NCBI GenBank assembly: GCA_020848435.1
Contig: JADLAC010000014.1
Location: forward strand, 1 to 64,000
DNA length: 64,000 bases
Direction: 5' to 3'
DNA from: Burkholderiales bacterium
GTDB taxonomy: Bacteria; Pseudomonadota; Gammaproteobacteria; Burkholderiales; WYBJ01
Part shown: one piece after another, positions 25,264 to 34,317 of the stretch
Layout of the letters: each line of letters opens with the position of its first letter
Position numbering within the stretch: position 1 is the stretch's first letter
The notes under the pieces: generated by a model
The model's database searches: none
What the model was told of the DNA's origin: nothing
What the model saw: only the letters and a program-made list of their open reading frames with translations
Program-made: the position numbers and the translations under genes

Positions 25264-26454
25264 TTATGTATGGTCGTGTAGAACCTTGAATCCTGCTGCC
25301 AGATCCGCCATCAGATCGGCCGGATCCTCCAGGCCGATATGCAGGCGCAATAACGGCCCGCTGCTCCATGCCGTGGCGCTACGCAAGCGCTCGGGCTTGG
25401 GATAGGTGATAAGGCTCTCGAAGCCGCCCCAGCTCGCGCCGTGACCGAAGTAGCGCAGCGAATTGAGCAGCGCGCGCACCGCGGCATCCGCGACGGGGCG
25501 CAATTCAACCCCGAACAGCGAGGCCGCCCCCGACAGGTCGCGCTTCCACAAGGCGTATCCCGGATCGGTCTCCAACGCCGGGTACAAGACCCGCGCGACT
25601 TCCGGCCGCCCCTGCAGCCAGCGCGCGACCGTGAGCGCGCTTTGCATGTGCTGTTTCAAGCGCGGCGCCAGCGTGCGCAGCCCCCGCAGCGCCAGATAGC
25701 AATCGTCCGGGCTTGCCGTGTAGCCGTAGTCGGCCACGGTCTGGCGGATCGTTCGCCAATGCTCGGCACTCGCGCCGATGGTGCCGAGGATCACATCGGC
25801 GTGGCCCACGATGTACTTGGTCGCCGAGTGGATCGAGATATCGATGCCCTTCTCGAACGGCCGGAAGAAGTACGGCGTCGCCCAGGTGTTGTCGGCCAGC
25901 ACCGGGATGCCGCGCGCATGCGCGGCCGCGGCGATGGCCGGGATGTCCTGCATCTCGAAGGTGAGCGAGCCCGGCGATTCGCAATAGACCAGGCGCGTAT
26001 TGGCCCGCAACAGCCGCTCGATGCCCGCGCCGATATGCGGATCGTAGAACTCGGTTTCGACGCCATTGAGCTTGAGCCGCCCCTGGCAGAAATTGCGGGT
26101 CGGACCGTAGACGTTGTCGGCGACCAGGATGTGATCGCCGCTTCGCGTGAAGGCAAGCAGGGAGGCGACGATCGCGGCCACGCCCGAGCCCACCGCGCAC
26201 ACGCGCGCCGCGCCTTCGAGCTGAGCGAGGGTTTCTTCGAGCGCAAACCGGGTCGAGGTGCCGTGCCGCCCGTAGCGCACGCTGGTGAAGCGGTCGCCGC
26301 TCTCGTGCGACTCGACATCCGGAAACAGGATCGTCGAGGCGCGTATGACGGGCACGTTCACCGCGCCGTCGAAACGCTCCGGCGCGCGTCCAGCATGACT
26401 GAGGATCGTGTCCTTGCGCATGTCCGGTCCGGGCTTCTGCCATTGCTTGGTCAC
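25264..26454 (-). CDS. metC: PLP-dependent cystathionine beta-lyase (MetC type)
   Basis: A 396-residue member of the Cys/Met-metabolism PLP family. It begins with KDTILSHAGR, keeps the neighbouring-subunit Tyr and Arg in TSVRYGRHGTSTRFALE, and binds PLP through the Lys in SIHSATKYIVGHADVILG. Proteobacterial MetC proteins (about 395 residues) fit best in length and start. It would cleave cystathionine to homocysteine, pyruvate and ammonia, or act on another C-S bond. GGAGG precedes the GTG start at 26454. Its position between HyuB and a CoxM-type subunit is unusual for a biosynthetic gene and suggests a catabolic use, which is inference. Confidence 0.82.
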   Translation of the reverse strand: MTKQWQKPGPDMRKDTILSHAGRAPERFDGAVNVPVIRASTILFPDVESHESGDRFTSVRYGRHGTSTRFALEETLAQLEGAARVCAVGSGVAAIVASLLAFTRSGDHILVADNVYGPTRNFCQGRLKLNGVETEFYDPHIGAGIERLLRANTRLVYCESPGSLTFEMQDIPAIAAAAHARGIPVLADNTWATPYFFRPFEKGIDISIHSATKYIVGHADVILGTIGASAEHWRTIRQTVADYGYTASPDDCYLALRGLRTLAPRLKQHMQSALTVARWLQGRPEVARVLYPALETDPGYALWKRDLSGAASLFGVELRPVADAAVRALLNSLRYFGHGASWGGFESLITYPKPERLRSATAWSSGPLLRLHIGLEDPADLMADLAAGFKVLHDHT

Positions 26455-26533
26455 GCCTTCAACCCTCCCTTGTCACGGGATTCGCTCGCCGCGCTAATGA
26501 TGGCGCATTGTAGCGCCGCACGCCTGCATGCGA

Positions 26534-28207
26534 TTAAGCCGTCCAGCCGTACAGCGCGCACGCGGCACTCTCGGAGATCAGGCCGTCGTCGAGGTCGCGC
26601 CGCACCAGCTCGCGCGCGCGCGCGTGCGGCTCGCCGATGCCCCCGCCGCCCGGGGTCTCGACGATGAGACGCTCGCCGCGCGGCACGACTTGGCGTCCCT
26701 TGCCCGAGAGCTCACGTCCGCTCGCGATTCGCACGCGGCCGGGCGCGCCGCCGAGTCCGCCGCTCGTGCCGCGCGCCGGATTGTCGATGCGATCGAAAGT
26801 CGCACCCAGTACCATCGGCGCATCCTCGCCGTTCTCGAATTCCATCACCTGCCCCAGGCCGCCGCGCCAACGCCCGGCCCCGCCCGAATCGGTCCGATAC
26901 TCCTTGCGCCAGAACAGCACCGGGCTGATGCTCTCCAGGATCTCCATCGACACGTTGCGGATGCCACTCGGAAACGAGGTCACCGACAGGCCGTCCTTGC
27001 CCGGGCGCGCACCCGTGCCGCCGGTGTTGAAGCTGACGATGTTGAAGCGGGTTTTGCCGGCCACTTCGGCGGCATCGATCGCCTTGAACGCCTGCCCGCC
27101 GGCCAGGCGTACGTTCCAAAGGCTGGAGGCGCCTTCGGCCGGGACGCTTTCGGGGCGCGCCTGCGCGAGACAGCCGAAGACCACGTCCGGCAGCATCTGG
27201 CCGATGATCGAACGCGCCGCGACCGCGAGCGGAAACGGCGCGTTCAGGATCGAGCCTTCCGGCGCATGCACGCGCACCACCGACAGCGAGCCGGCGTTGT
27301 TCGGTATGTTCGCGCCGATGATGCAGCGCACGCCGAAGCTCGTGTAGGCGTCGGTATAGGACTTCGGCACGTTGATGCCGTAAGCCGATACGCCCGAAGT
27401 GCCGGTGAAATCGATGTCGATGCCCGACTTGGCGATGGTGAGCCGCGCCTCGAGCCGCACCGTGCGCTCGTAGCCGTCGGTATCTAGGGTGTTGCGGTAC
27501 GTGCCCGCCGGCCATGCGGCGATCGCCGCGAGCATTGCGCGGCGCGATCGCTCGATGATATCGGCACCGAGCTCGTCGATGTCGCGCAAGCCGTATTCGT
27601 CCAGCATCGCGCTCAAGCGCCGGCAGCCGATCTCGTTGCAGGCGGCGAGGGCGTACAAGTCGCCTTCCACTTGGATCGGCTCGCGCACGTTGGCGCGCAC
27701 GATGGCGAGCAGCGATTCGTTCATGCTGCCCCGGTCGGCGAGGCGCATGATGGGAACGTACAAGCCCTCGTGATAGACCTGATGGCCGTCGGGACCGAAA
27801 CCGATGCCGCCGATATCGACCACGTGCACCGTGCAAGCGAACAAGGCGACCAGCCGCTTGCGATGAAAAGCGGGGGTGACGACCGTGAAATCGTTGAGAT
27901 GGCCGGTGCCCTTCCACGGATCGTTGGTGACGTAGACATCGCCCGCGCGCATGGCCGCCGCGGGGATGGCCGCCAGGAACTGGCGTACCGCTTCGGCCAT
28001 CGAATTGACGTGCCCCGGCGTTCCGGTGACGGCCTGCGCCACCATGTCTCCATTCGGCAGAAAGACGCCCGCCGACAAGTCGCCGGCTTCCCGCGTCGGC
28101 GGCCCGAAGGCGGTACGCACCAGCGTCTGCGCCTGTTCTTCCACCACCGATATCAGGCGATTCCACATCACTTGACGCTGGATCGCATGCAAGGCGCTAC
28201 GCTTCAT
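26534..28207 (-). CDS. hydantoinase B/oxoprolinase family protein
   Basis: A 557-residue HyuB-type subunit. It starts with the family's DAIQRQVMWNRLISVVEEQ-like helix, has FLPNGDMVAQAVTGTPGHVN near residue 50 and YVTNDPWKGTGHLNDFTVV near residue 105, which supply conserved metal-site residues, and ends with ETPGGGGIGEPHARARE. With HyuA it forms ATP-dependent hydantoinase, oxoprolinase or acetone/acetophenone carboxylase-type enzymes. AAGGAG lies five bases before the ATG. HyuA is directly upstream (17-base gap). The substrate, a cyclic amide or a ketone, is not decided by sequence. Confidence 0.88.
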   Translation of the reverse strand: MKRSALHAIQRQVMWNRLISVVEEQAQTLVRTAFGPPTREAGDLSAGVFLPNGDMVAQAVTGTPGHVNSMAEAVRQFLAAIPAAAMRAGDVYVTNDPWKGTGHLNDFTVVTPAFHRKRLVALFACTVHVVDIGGIGFGPDGHQVYHEGLYVPIMRLADRGSMNESLLAIVRANVREPIQVEGDLYALAACNEIGCRRLSAMLDEYGLRDIDELGADIIERSRRAMLAAIAAWPAGTYRNTLDTDGYERTVRLEARLTIAKSGIDIDFTGTSGVSAYGINVPKSYTDAYTSFGVRCIIGANIPNNAGSLSVVRVHAPEGSILNAPFPLAVAARSIIGQMLPDVVFGCLAQARPESVPAEGASSLWNVRLAGGQAFKAIDAAEVAGKTRFNIVSFNTGGTGARPGKDGLSVTSFPSGIRNVSMEILESISPVLFWRKEYRTDSGGAGRWRGGLGQVMEFENGEDAPMVLGATFDRIDNPARGTSGGLGGAPGRVRIASGRELSGKGRQVVPRGERLIVETPGGGGIGEPHARARELVRRDLDDGLISESAACALYGWTA

Positions 28208-28223
28208 GAACGCTCCTTCGACC

Positions 28224-30320
28224 TCAACGGCGCAGGTGCAGATAGCCGAGCGTATCGACCTCGGCGGTGCAGCCCGCGCCGACCACCGTGGTCGTCTGGT
28301 CCTCGGCGACCAGGGCGGGTCCGGCGAAGCGCGTGCCGGCGCGAAGCTCGGCGCGATCGAACACGGCCGCGTCGCGAAAGCGTTGCGCCCGCGGATCGTA
28401 CAGCGCTTGCCGGCGAGGCGCGCGCGGCGCCGCCCGCAGCTTGGCTCGCTTGGCCGGCAGCGATCGCTTCGAGCGCGTGCGCACCACCAGCGACCAGCTC
28501 AGCACTTCGACCTGGAGATGCGGAATGGCGCGGCCGTACAGACGCGCATATTCGGTCTCGAAGTCCCGGCGCAAGGCCGGTGCATCGGCTGCTCGCAGCG
28601 CACGCGCAGGCAATGCCACCGTGATCTCATGACCTTGGCCGACATAGCGCATGAACGCGCTGCGCTGTTCTTCCAGGCGCGCGCGGGGCGCGCCGCCACG
28701 CACGATGCCGGTGGCATCCCTGCTCATCGCCTGCACGAGCTCATTGACCTTCGCGACGTCGATGCGGTCGAGGCGCTGATAGAAGCTGCGCACGGCGTGG
28801 AAGGCCACCGGCGCCCACAGGAAACCCAGCGCCGACCCGACCGCGGCGCCGCTCGGCACGATCACGTGCCGGATGCCGAGCTTCTGCGCGAGGCGCGCCG
28901 CGTGCAGCGGTGCCGCGCCGCCGAAAGCGATGAGCGTGTAGTCCTCGACCGTCTTGCCGAGCTCCATGGCATGGACGCGCGCGGCGTTCGCCATGTTCTC
29001 TTCCACGATTTCGCTCACCGCGAGCGCGGCCGTTTCGGCCGGCACGGCCAGCGCCGCGCCGAGCTCGCGCGCGAGCGCCTCGCGCGCCGCCGCTACGTCG
29101 AGCGCCATCGACCCACCGGCGAAGCGGTCGGGATCGAGCCGGCCGAGCACGGCATCGGCATCGGTCACGGTCGCAGCGCTGCCGCCGCGGCCGTAGCACG
29201 CCGGCCCGGGCTCCGCGCCGGCGCTGTCGGGTCCGACCTGCACGCGCTGCAGCTCGTCCAAGCGCGCGATCGAGCCACCGCCGGCGCCGATCTCGACCAT
29301 CTCGATCACCGGGATGCGAATCGGCAGGCCGCTGCCCTTGAGAAAGCGGTACATGCGGCCGAATTCGAAGCTGCGCGATTCGGCCGGCGCGAAATCGTCG
29401 ATGAAGCACACCTTGGCGGTCGTCCCGCCCATGTCGAACGACAGCGCTCGCGTCACGCCGCACTGCGCCGCCACTTCGCGCGCGAGCACCGCTCCGCCCG
29501 CTGGGCCCGATTCGACCAGCCGCACCGGCTCGCGCGCGCCGCGCTCGAGCGTCGTGATCGCACCGCCCGAGGTCATGAGGAACAGCGGACAACGCACGCC
29601 CCGCTGCGCGAGCCGCCCCTGCAGGCGCCGCAAATAGCCCGACATGATCGGCTGCACGTAAGCATTGGCGCACGCCGTGGAGGTGCGTTCGTATTCGCGC
29701 ACTTCCGGACAGACCTCGCAGGACAAGGTAATCCACAGCTCGGGCCAGGCGTCGAGCAGGATTTCGCGAATGCGCTGCTCGTGGCGCGGATCGACATAGC
29801 TGTGGAGCAGCGCAACCGCCACGCTTTGCACCCCGGCGCGGCGCAGCAGCGGCACCAGGGCACGGACCGCATCTTCATCGAGCGCCAAGCGCACACGCCC
29901 GGCGGCATCGATCCGTTCGGGCACCCCGTAGCGAAGCCGGCGCGGAACCAGCGGCGCGGGCTTGTCGAGGAAGACGTCGTATTGCGAGAAGCGGTTCTCG
30001 AGCCCGATCTCGACCACGTCGCGAAATCCCTCGGTAGTGATGAGGGCCGTGACCGCGCCCTTGCGCTCTATCAAGGCGTTGGTTGCGAGCGTGGTGCCGA
30101 AAATCATCGATTCGAGGCTATCCGCCGCGGCGCCGGAGGCATCCAGAATCTGCTCGATGCCCGCGAGCACCGCCTCTTCCGGCGCACGCGGCGTGGTCAA
30201 CACCTTGGCCGTGAAGCGCGCCTCGCCCCGCTGCAACACGAGGTCCGTGAACGTGCCGCCGACATCGACCGCGAGCCGCCAGCCCGAAGCGCTCGTGCGC
30301 GTCCGCTGCGGTGCGCTCAT
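28224..30320 (-). CDS. hydantoinase/oxoprolinase A family protein
   Basis: A 698-residue HyuA-type subunit with an actin/Hsp70-like ATPase fold. LAVDVGGTFTDLVLQ near residue 16 is the phosphate-1 loop, FDMGGTTAKVCFI about residue 290 the second, and FGGAAPLHAARLAQKLGI the adenosine site. The start ATG at 30320 overlaps the stop of the CobW-type gene (ATGA), arguing for translational coupling; the longer frame upstream reads through that gene in another frame and was rejected. Works with the HyuB subunit encoded next. The CobW partner hints at metal insertion into the complex. Confidence 0.9.
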   Translation of the reverse strand: MSAPQRTRTSASGWRLAVDVGGTFTDLVLQRGEARFTAKVLTTPRAPEEAVLAGIEQILDASGAAADSLESMIFGTTLATNALIERKGAVTALITTEGFRDVVEIGLENRFSQYDVFLDKPAPLVPRRLRYGVPERIDAAGRVRLALDEDAVRALVPLLRRAGVQSVAVALLHSYVDPRHEQRIREILLDAWPELWITLSCEVCPEVREYERTSTACANAYVQPIMSGYLRRLQGRLAQRGVRCPLFLMTSGGAITTLERGAREPVRLVESGPAGGAVLAREVAAQCGVTRALSFDMGGTTAKVCFIDDFAPAESRSFEFGRMYRFLKGSGLPIRIPVIEMVEIGAGGGSIARLDELQRVQVGPDSAGAEPGPACYGRGGSAATVTDADAVLGRLDPDRFAGGSMALDVAAAREALARELGAALAVPAETAALAVSEIVEENMANAARVHAMELGKTVEDYTLIAFGGAAPLHAARLAQKLGIRHVIVPSGAAVGSALGFLWAPVAFHAVRSFYQRLDRIDVAKVNELVQAMSRDATGIVRGGAPRARLEEQRSAFMRYVGQGHEITVALPARALRAADAPALRRDFETEYARLYGRAIPHLQVEVLSWSLVVRTRSKRSLPAKRAKLRAAPRAPRRQALYDPRAQRFRDAAVFDRAELRAGTRFAGPALVAEDQTTTVVGAGCTAEVDTLGYLHLRR

Positions 30321-31390
30321 TCGCCTGCGCCCGTCGAAGCGAGCGCGCCGACCGCGCGAAACAGGTTGGCGACCAGGTCGCGCTCGATGCCGCGGGTGAT
30401 GAACACCAGGCGAGAACGCTTGTCGGCGTCGCTCCACGCCTGCAGGCGCGCGGGCGGATGAAAGATGTGCTGCACGCCCTGCACCACCACCGGGCCCGGC
30501 TCGCCCTCGACATCGAGCAGCCCCTTGACCCGCAGCAGGTCTGGGCCGCGCAGCGAGGTCAGCACGTTCATGCAGGTTTCGAACGACGACCAGTTCAGCG
30601 GCCGGTCGAACCACAGGCAAAAGGAGGTGATGCCCTGGGAATGCCGCAGCGGCTCATCGAACCCTGCCGCGGCGGCAGTGGGCGCGGCGAGCGGACCGAT
30701 CCAGCGCTTGATCTTCTCGCCCGGCTCCTGGCGGCTCGTCAGACCGACATCGATCAGATCCGCGGGATCGACCTCTCCCTGGACTACCTCGAGCAGCAAA
30801 GCCTGCGGGTTGATTTCGGCCAGCCGAGCGCGCAACGCGCGCACCTGCTCGGGGCTCGCGATATCGGTCTTGGTGACGAGCAGGCGATCGGCGATCGCCG
30901 CCTGCTTGAGCGGCTCGACCAGCGTGTCGAGCTGGCCGAGCCCGTTCACGGCATCGACCAGGGTCACGACGCAATCGAGCCGGAACCTGTCCGCGAGCAG
31001 CGAATCGCTCGCCAGCGTCTGCACCACCGGCGCCGGATCCGCCAGCCCCGTGGTCTCGACGAATACGCGGTCGAACTGGATCACTTCGCCGTGCGTGCGC
31101 TTGGTGAGGATATCGCGCAAGGTCTCCTGCAGATCGGTCCTCACCGTGCAGCACAAGCAGCCGTTGTCGAGCAAGGCCATGCGCTCCGAGGAGGTTTCCA
31201 GCAGCTCGTGGTCGATCGCCTCCTCGCCGAACTCGTTCACGATCACGGCTGCGTTCGCCATCCCCGGATGGCGCAGGAGCTTCTTCAGCAGCGTCGTCTT
31301 GCCGCTGCCGAGGAAACCGGTGATGACGCTGATCGGGATGCGGCCCGCGAAGGGATCGCGCTCGCCGGTTGCCGCTCGTTCGCTACGCAT
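30317..31390 (-). CDS. CobW/G3E-family GTPase metallochaperone
   Basis: A 357-residue G3E GTPase. The P-loop is GFLGSGKTT (residues 25-33), NEFGE follows at 52-56, the metal-binding CxCC is Cys78/Cys80/Cys81, ETTGLADP is the Walker B region, and TKTD gives guanine specificity. A CobW_C domain occupies roughly residues 250-345. Such proteins deliver Zn, Co or Ni to client enzymes. It is coupled by ATGA overlap to HyuA, a good hint that the hydantoinase complex is the client. Start at 31390 has no strong ribosome site; an ATG at 31441 is an alternative. Confidence 0.88.
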   Translation of the reverse strand: MRSERAATGERDPFAGRIPISVITGFLGSGKTTLLKKLLRHPGMANAAVIVNEFGEEAIDHELLETSSERMALLDNGCLCCTVRTDLQETLRDILTKRTHGEVIQFDRVFVETTGLADPAPVVQTLASDSLLADRFRLDCVVTLVDAVNGLGQLDTLVEPLKQAAIADRLLVTKTDIASPEQVRALRARLAEINPQALLLEVVQGEVDPADLIDVGLTSRQEPGEKIKRWIGPLAAPTAAAAGFDEPLRHSQGITSFCLWFDRPLNWSSFETCMNVLTSLRGPDLLRVKGLLDVEGEPGPVVVQGVQHIFHPPARLQAWSDADKRSRLVFITRGIERDLVANLFRAVGALASTGAGE

Positions 31391-31558
31391 GCGGATCACG
31401 TCCGTACGCCATGACACCTGGGACGCACAGCGCAATGGCACGATGGTTGCCGATCGATTGCGCGCCGAGCCAGCGCTGCACGATCGGCAGCAGCGAGCCC
31501 GAGCGCCCGCGATGCGCTTCGCACCGGCGCTCCCGTGCGCGGTCGCGGCGCAACATGG

Positions 31559-32803
31559 CTATATCTTCATCTCCAGCGCGTACAGCCCGCCGGCGAAGCG
31601 GTCGACGCAGAAGACCACGCCGCGATCGTCCCAATACACGTCGTTGATCTGCACCGAGCCTTTGGGCGAGAGCTTCGGCGCGCCCGGGACGAAATACGCG
31701 ACTTCCTTGGGCTGATACGGGTTGGCGACATCGTAGGCCCGCACCCCGCCGTTGAAGAAGGTCGCGAGGATGATGCGCTCGGACTGGTGGGCGCACTTGA
31801 CGGGCGGGTTCTCGTGCAGGTTGTGCGAGCCGAAGCGCCCGCCGCGCTTGGCGAACACTTCGACCGGCGGCAGCGGAAAGGTCGCGATCGGCACCGGGTT
31901 GGTTTCGTCGCGATTGTCCACGACCCAGGTCATCTTGGGCCAATCGGCACCGTCGTCCTTGGTGCACTCGTCGGTGACGATGAGCAGGTTCGACTCGAAC
32001 AACGGCATGACGGTGTGCGTGAAACCGGTGTTGGGCGGCGAATGGCGCCAATTCGCGACCAGTTTGGGATTCGCCTTGTCGGCGATGTCGAGGACGACCG
32101 CGCCGCCGTCGATGTAGCCGATGTACGCGCGGTCGGGCCGGGCCGGATAGATGTTGCTGTTGTGGACGCGATAGCCCGAGTCGAATACCGGCATGCGCCG
32201 CGGCGGCGGTGCGCTGTCGCCTTCGCGGGTGCCCGGATACCACCAGCGGCCGAGCTCGGCCGGCTTGGTCGGGTTGCGCACGTCGATGATCCGATAGATC
32301 TGGTCGTCCTTCGGATCGCGCGGCTGGAAATCGGCGGCGCCGCAAGCCATGTGGACCGTCTCGCCATCGACGAACCACAGGCAGTGCGCGCCGCGCGAGT
32401 ACGGCCCGGACGCGTCGAACTGGACGATCGATTTCGGCTTCTCCGGCGTGCTGATATCGAACAGCTCGAAGCCCGCCGGCTTCACGCCCCATTGCTTGGT
32501 CTGGTAGGCCACAGCCAGGATGTCGCCCGAGACTTCGAGCGAGTTGGAGCGCATCTGGGCGTGCGGCAGGTCGGTCTGCACGACCATCTTCGGTGCACGC
32601 GGATCGGACACGTCCACCGCAGTGAAGTTCTTCGGCGCAGATTCGTGCGCGAGCCACATGATGCGCCGCCCGTCCCGCGCCACTTGCATCGCGACGCCCT
32701 CGCCCACGCCGCCGAAGCCGTCCAGCTCGTGGTGCGACAGCAGGGTCATGTTCAACGACAACGTCCGGTCGGCCTGACTGCCGACGTCCAAGCTCACGCT
32801 CAT
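31559..32803 (-). CDS. LVIVD-repeat beta-propeller protein
   Basis: A 414-residue protein made of repeats of the form F-T-A-V-D-V-S-D-P-x-x-P, visible at several places (AVDVSDPRAPK, LFDISTPEKPK, IIDVRNPTKPA, VLDIADKANPK, AYDVANPYQPK), which is the LVIVD repeat pattern and predicts a beta-propeller. No signal peptide is evident. The biochemical role is unknown; propellers of this kind are mostly binding or scaffold modules. Its ATG overlaps the stop of the upstream dehydrogenase gene (ATGA at 32800-32803), so the two are translated together. Several His- and Asp-rich loops (NTGFTHTVMP, SHNLHENPPVKCAH) could bind metal. Confidence 0.8.
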   Translation of the reverse strand: MSVSLDVGSQADRTLSLNMTLLSHHELDGFGGVGEGVAMQVARDGRRIMWLAHESAPKNFTAVDVSDPRAPKMVVQTDLPHAQMRSNSLEVSGDILAVAYQTKQWGVKPAGFELFDISTPEKPKSIVQFDASGPYSRGAHCLWFVDGETVHMACGAADFQPRDPKDDQIYRIIDVRNPTKPAELGRWWYPGTREGDSAPPPRRMPVFDSGYRVHNSNIYPARPDRAYIGYIDGGAVVLDIADKANPKLVANWRHSPPNTGFTHTVMPLFESNLLIVTDECTKDDGADWPKMTWVVDNRDETNPVPIATFPLPPVEVFAKRGGRFGSHNLHENPPVKCAHQSERIILATFFNGGVRAYDVANPYQPKEVAYFVPGAPKLSPKGSVQINDVYWDDRGVVFCVDRFAGGLYALEMKI

Positions 32804-33774
32804 CCCATTCCCCTTTTACGTGTGTTCCCGCGTGCAAAGCTGCTCGGACGCGCGACCGCGGTCGCCACTCCGGCCATCTCTTTCAATACCGCGCAGACCG
32901 CGGCGGTATCCTGTTTATCTCGGCCTTGTCCCAGCGCCGCGCTGTACAAAGCGCGCGAAGCGTCGAACAGCGGCGTCGGACAGCGCAACCTGGCCGCGAA
33001 TTCGCCGATGATGTCGATGTCCTTCTGGTAGACATCGCATTTCATCGTGGGCTCGTCGTAGCGATCGGCCAGCATCAGCGGACCGCGCACCTCCAGCATG
33101 CGCGAGCTGCCGGCGCCGTTGCTGAGCGCCGCCAACATGAGCTTCGGCTCCAGGCCCGACTTGAGCCCCAGCGTGATCGCTTCGGCCGCGGCGACATTAT
33201 GTATCGTCACCAGGTGATTGGCGATGAACTTGAGCTTCGAGCCGGCGCCGAATTCGCCGGCATACCACACCTTGCGCGCGAATCCCTCCAGCACCGGGCG
33301 CACGGCCTCGACGCGCGCGGCCGGTCCGCTCGCGTACACGGCGACGTCACGAGTCTCGGCCTGGGCGCCGGTGCCGCTGATCGGGCAATCGAGCAACGTC
33401 GCGCCCACGCGCGCAAGCCGGTCGCGAGCAGCGAGCTTGCGTTCGAGCGGCATGGTGCTCACGTCGGCGACGATCAAACCGCGCCGCGCCCGCGCCACGA
33501 TGCCGCGGCTGCCGAAGTAAGCGGCTTCGTACGCCGCGAAGCTCGCGAGCGCGGTGACGACGACGTCGCACTCGGCCGCAACCGCCGCGGCCGAGCTGCG
33601 CGTGCGGCCGCCGCGAGATCGAAACAGGCGCATGCGGGCGCTCTCGGGATCGAAACCGCCGACCTCGAACCCCGCCGCAAGCAAATGCTTTGAGAACGCG
33701 CTGCCGATGATGCCCAGGCCGACGAAGCCTACGCGCGAATGGTCGCGACCGGGGCTGGCCTTCGCTGCGCTCAT
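32800..33774 (-). CDS. NAD(P)-dependent 3-hydroxyisobutyrate dehydrogenase-like oxidoreductase
   Basis: A 324-residue beta-hydroxyacid dehydrogenase. The N-terminal Rossmann motif is VGFVGLGIIGSAF, the substrate loop DCPISGTGAQAE, and the catalytic Lys lies in KLKFIANHLVTIHNVAAAEA, near residue 195, at the start of the all-helical C-terminal domain. It would oxidise a 3-hydroxy acid or reduce a semialdehyde such as tartronate semialdehyde. The ATG at 33774 lacks a strong ribosome site; longer in-frame starts add about 70 Arg-rich residues and were rejected. It overlaps the LVIVD-protein start by four bases. Confidence 0.86.
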   Translation of the reverse strand: MSAAKASPGRDHSRVGFVGLGIIGSAFSKHLLAAGFEVGGFDPESARMRLFRSRGGRTRSSAAAVAAECDVVVTALASFAAYEAAYFGSRGIVARARRGLIVADVSTMPLERKLAARDRLARVGATLLDCPISGTGAQAETRDVAVYASGPAARVEAVRPVLEGFARKVWYAGEFGAGSKLKFIANHLVTIHNVAAAEAITLGLKSGLEPKLMLAALSNGAGSSRMLEVRGPLMLADRYDEPTMKCDVYQKDIDIIGEFAARLRCPTPLFDASRALYSAALGQGRDKQDTAAVCAVLKEMAGVATAVARPSSFARGNTRKRGMG

Positions 33775-34317
33775 GCGCCTGCGCGACCGCTCGACGAGGG
33801 CGGCGTGAGCGGCTTGCGTTCGATCTGTCCGAAGCGAGAAAAGGGCATGCAGTCTTCTCCGCGATAGCGCACGAGAGCAATCGCGACATGCGCAAGGAAT
33901 CCACGGGGCGAAGCGAAAATGTATCACGCACGCCCGCGGGCGGGCTAGGAAATCGAAGACCCGCTGCGTTTGGCCGTCGATGCACAAGCTCGGCGGCCGC
34001 GGTCCTGCTCAAGCGCACGGCCAGCGTGACCCGCCGGCGCGTGCACAGGCGATCGAGACGATGCGACCGGCGCGCTTTGTCCGGACAAGAAAGCGAAAAT
34101 GCGCCGCCGCGCGCAAGGGGGCGTGTTAGAATTTTTCGCGCCCGGCACGTGGAAACAAGGATTCGCGGCACGCCCCGCCAAGCGGGGATGCACGAGCGAG
34201 AGTAGCTGGCGGCTTCGCGCTTCCGATCGACACGATCGACGCCCGCGCGGGCGGGCGGAAGCGCGTCCGAGGCGCCGCGATCGATTGGCTCTTTTGGCTT
34301 AGACCCTGGAGGGAGAC
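33775..34317. other. 543-bp divergent intergenic region
   Basis: This gap lies between divergent starts: the dehydrogenase operon (minus) and the M24-type gene (plus). TAGAAT at 34127-34132 followed by TTTTCG could be a -10 box for the plus-strand operon, giving a leader near 180 nt. In that leader CCCCGCCAAGCGGGG (around 34174-34188) makes a strong hairpin, and a GC-rich palindromic stretch (GCCCGCGCGGGC) lies about 60 bases further. I recognise no known riboswitch or small RNA; minus-strand promoter elements are not evident. Confidence 0.4.

Noticed and set aside
28206..30461. 751-codon open frame antisense to the HyuA gene
   Set aside because: It is the mirror of a clear HyuA coding sequence in GC-rich DNA; the product is low-complexity Arg/Ala/His-rich and has no family features. 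The same holds for 35537-37435, 34126-35646, 41808-43364 and 56817-58331.
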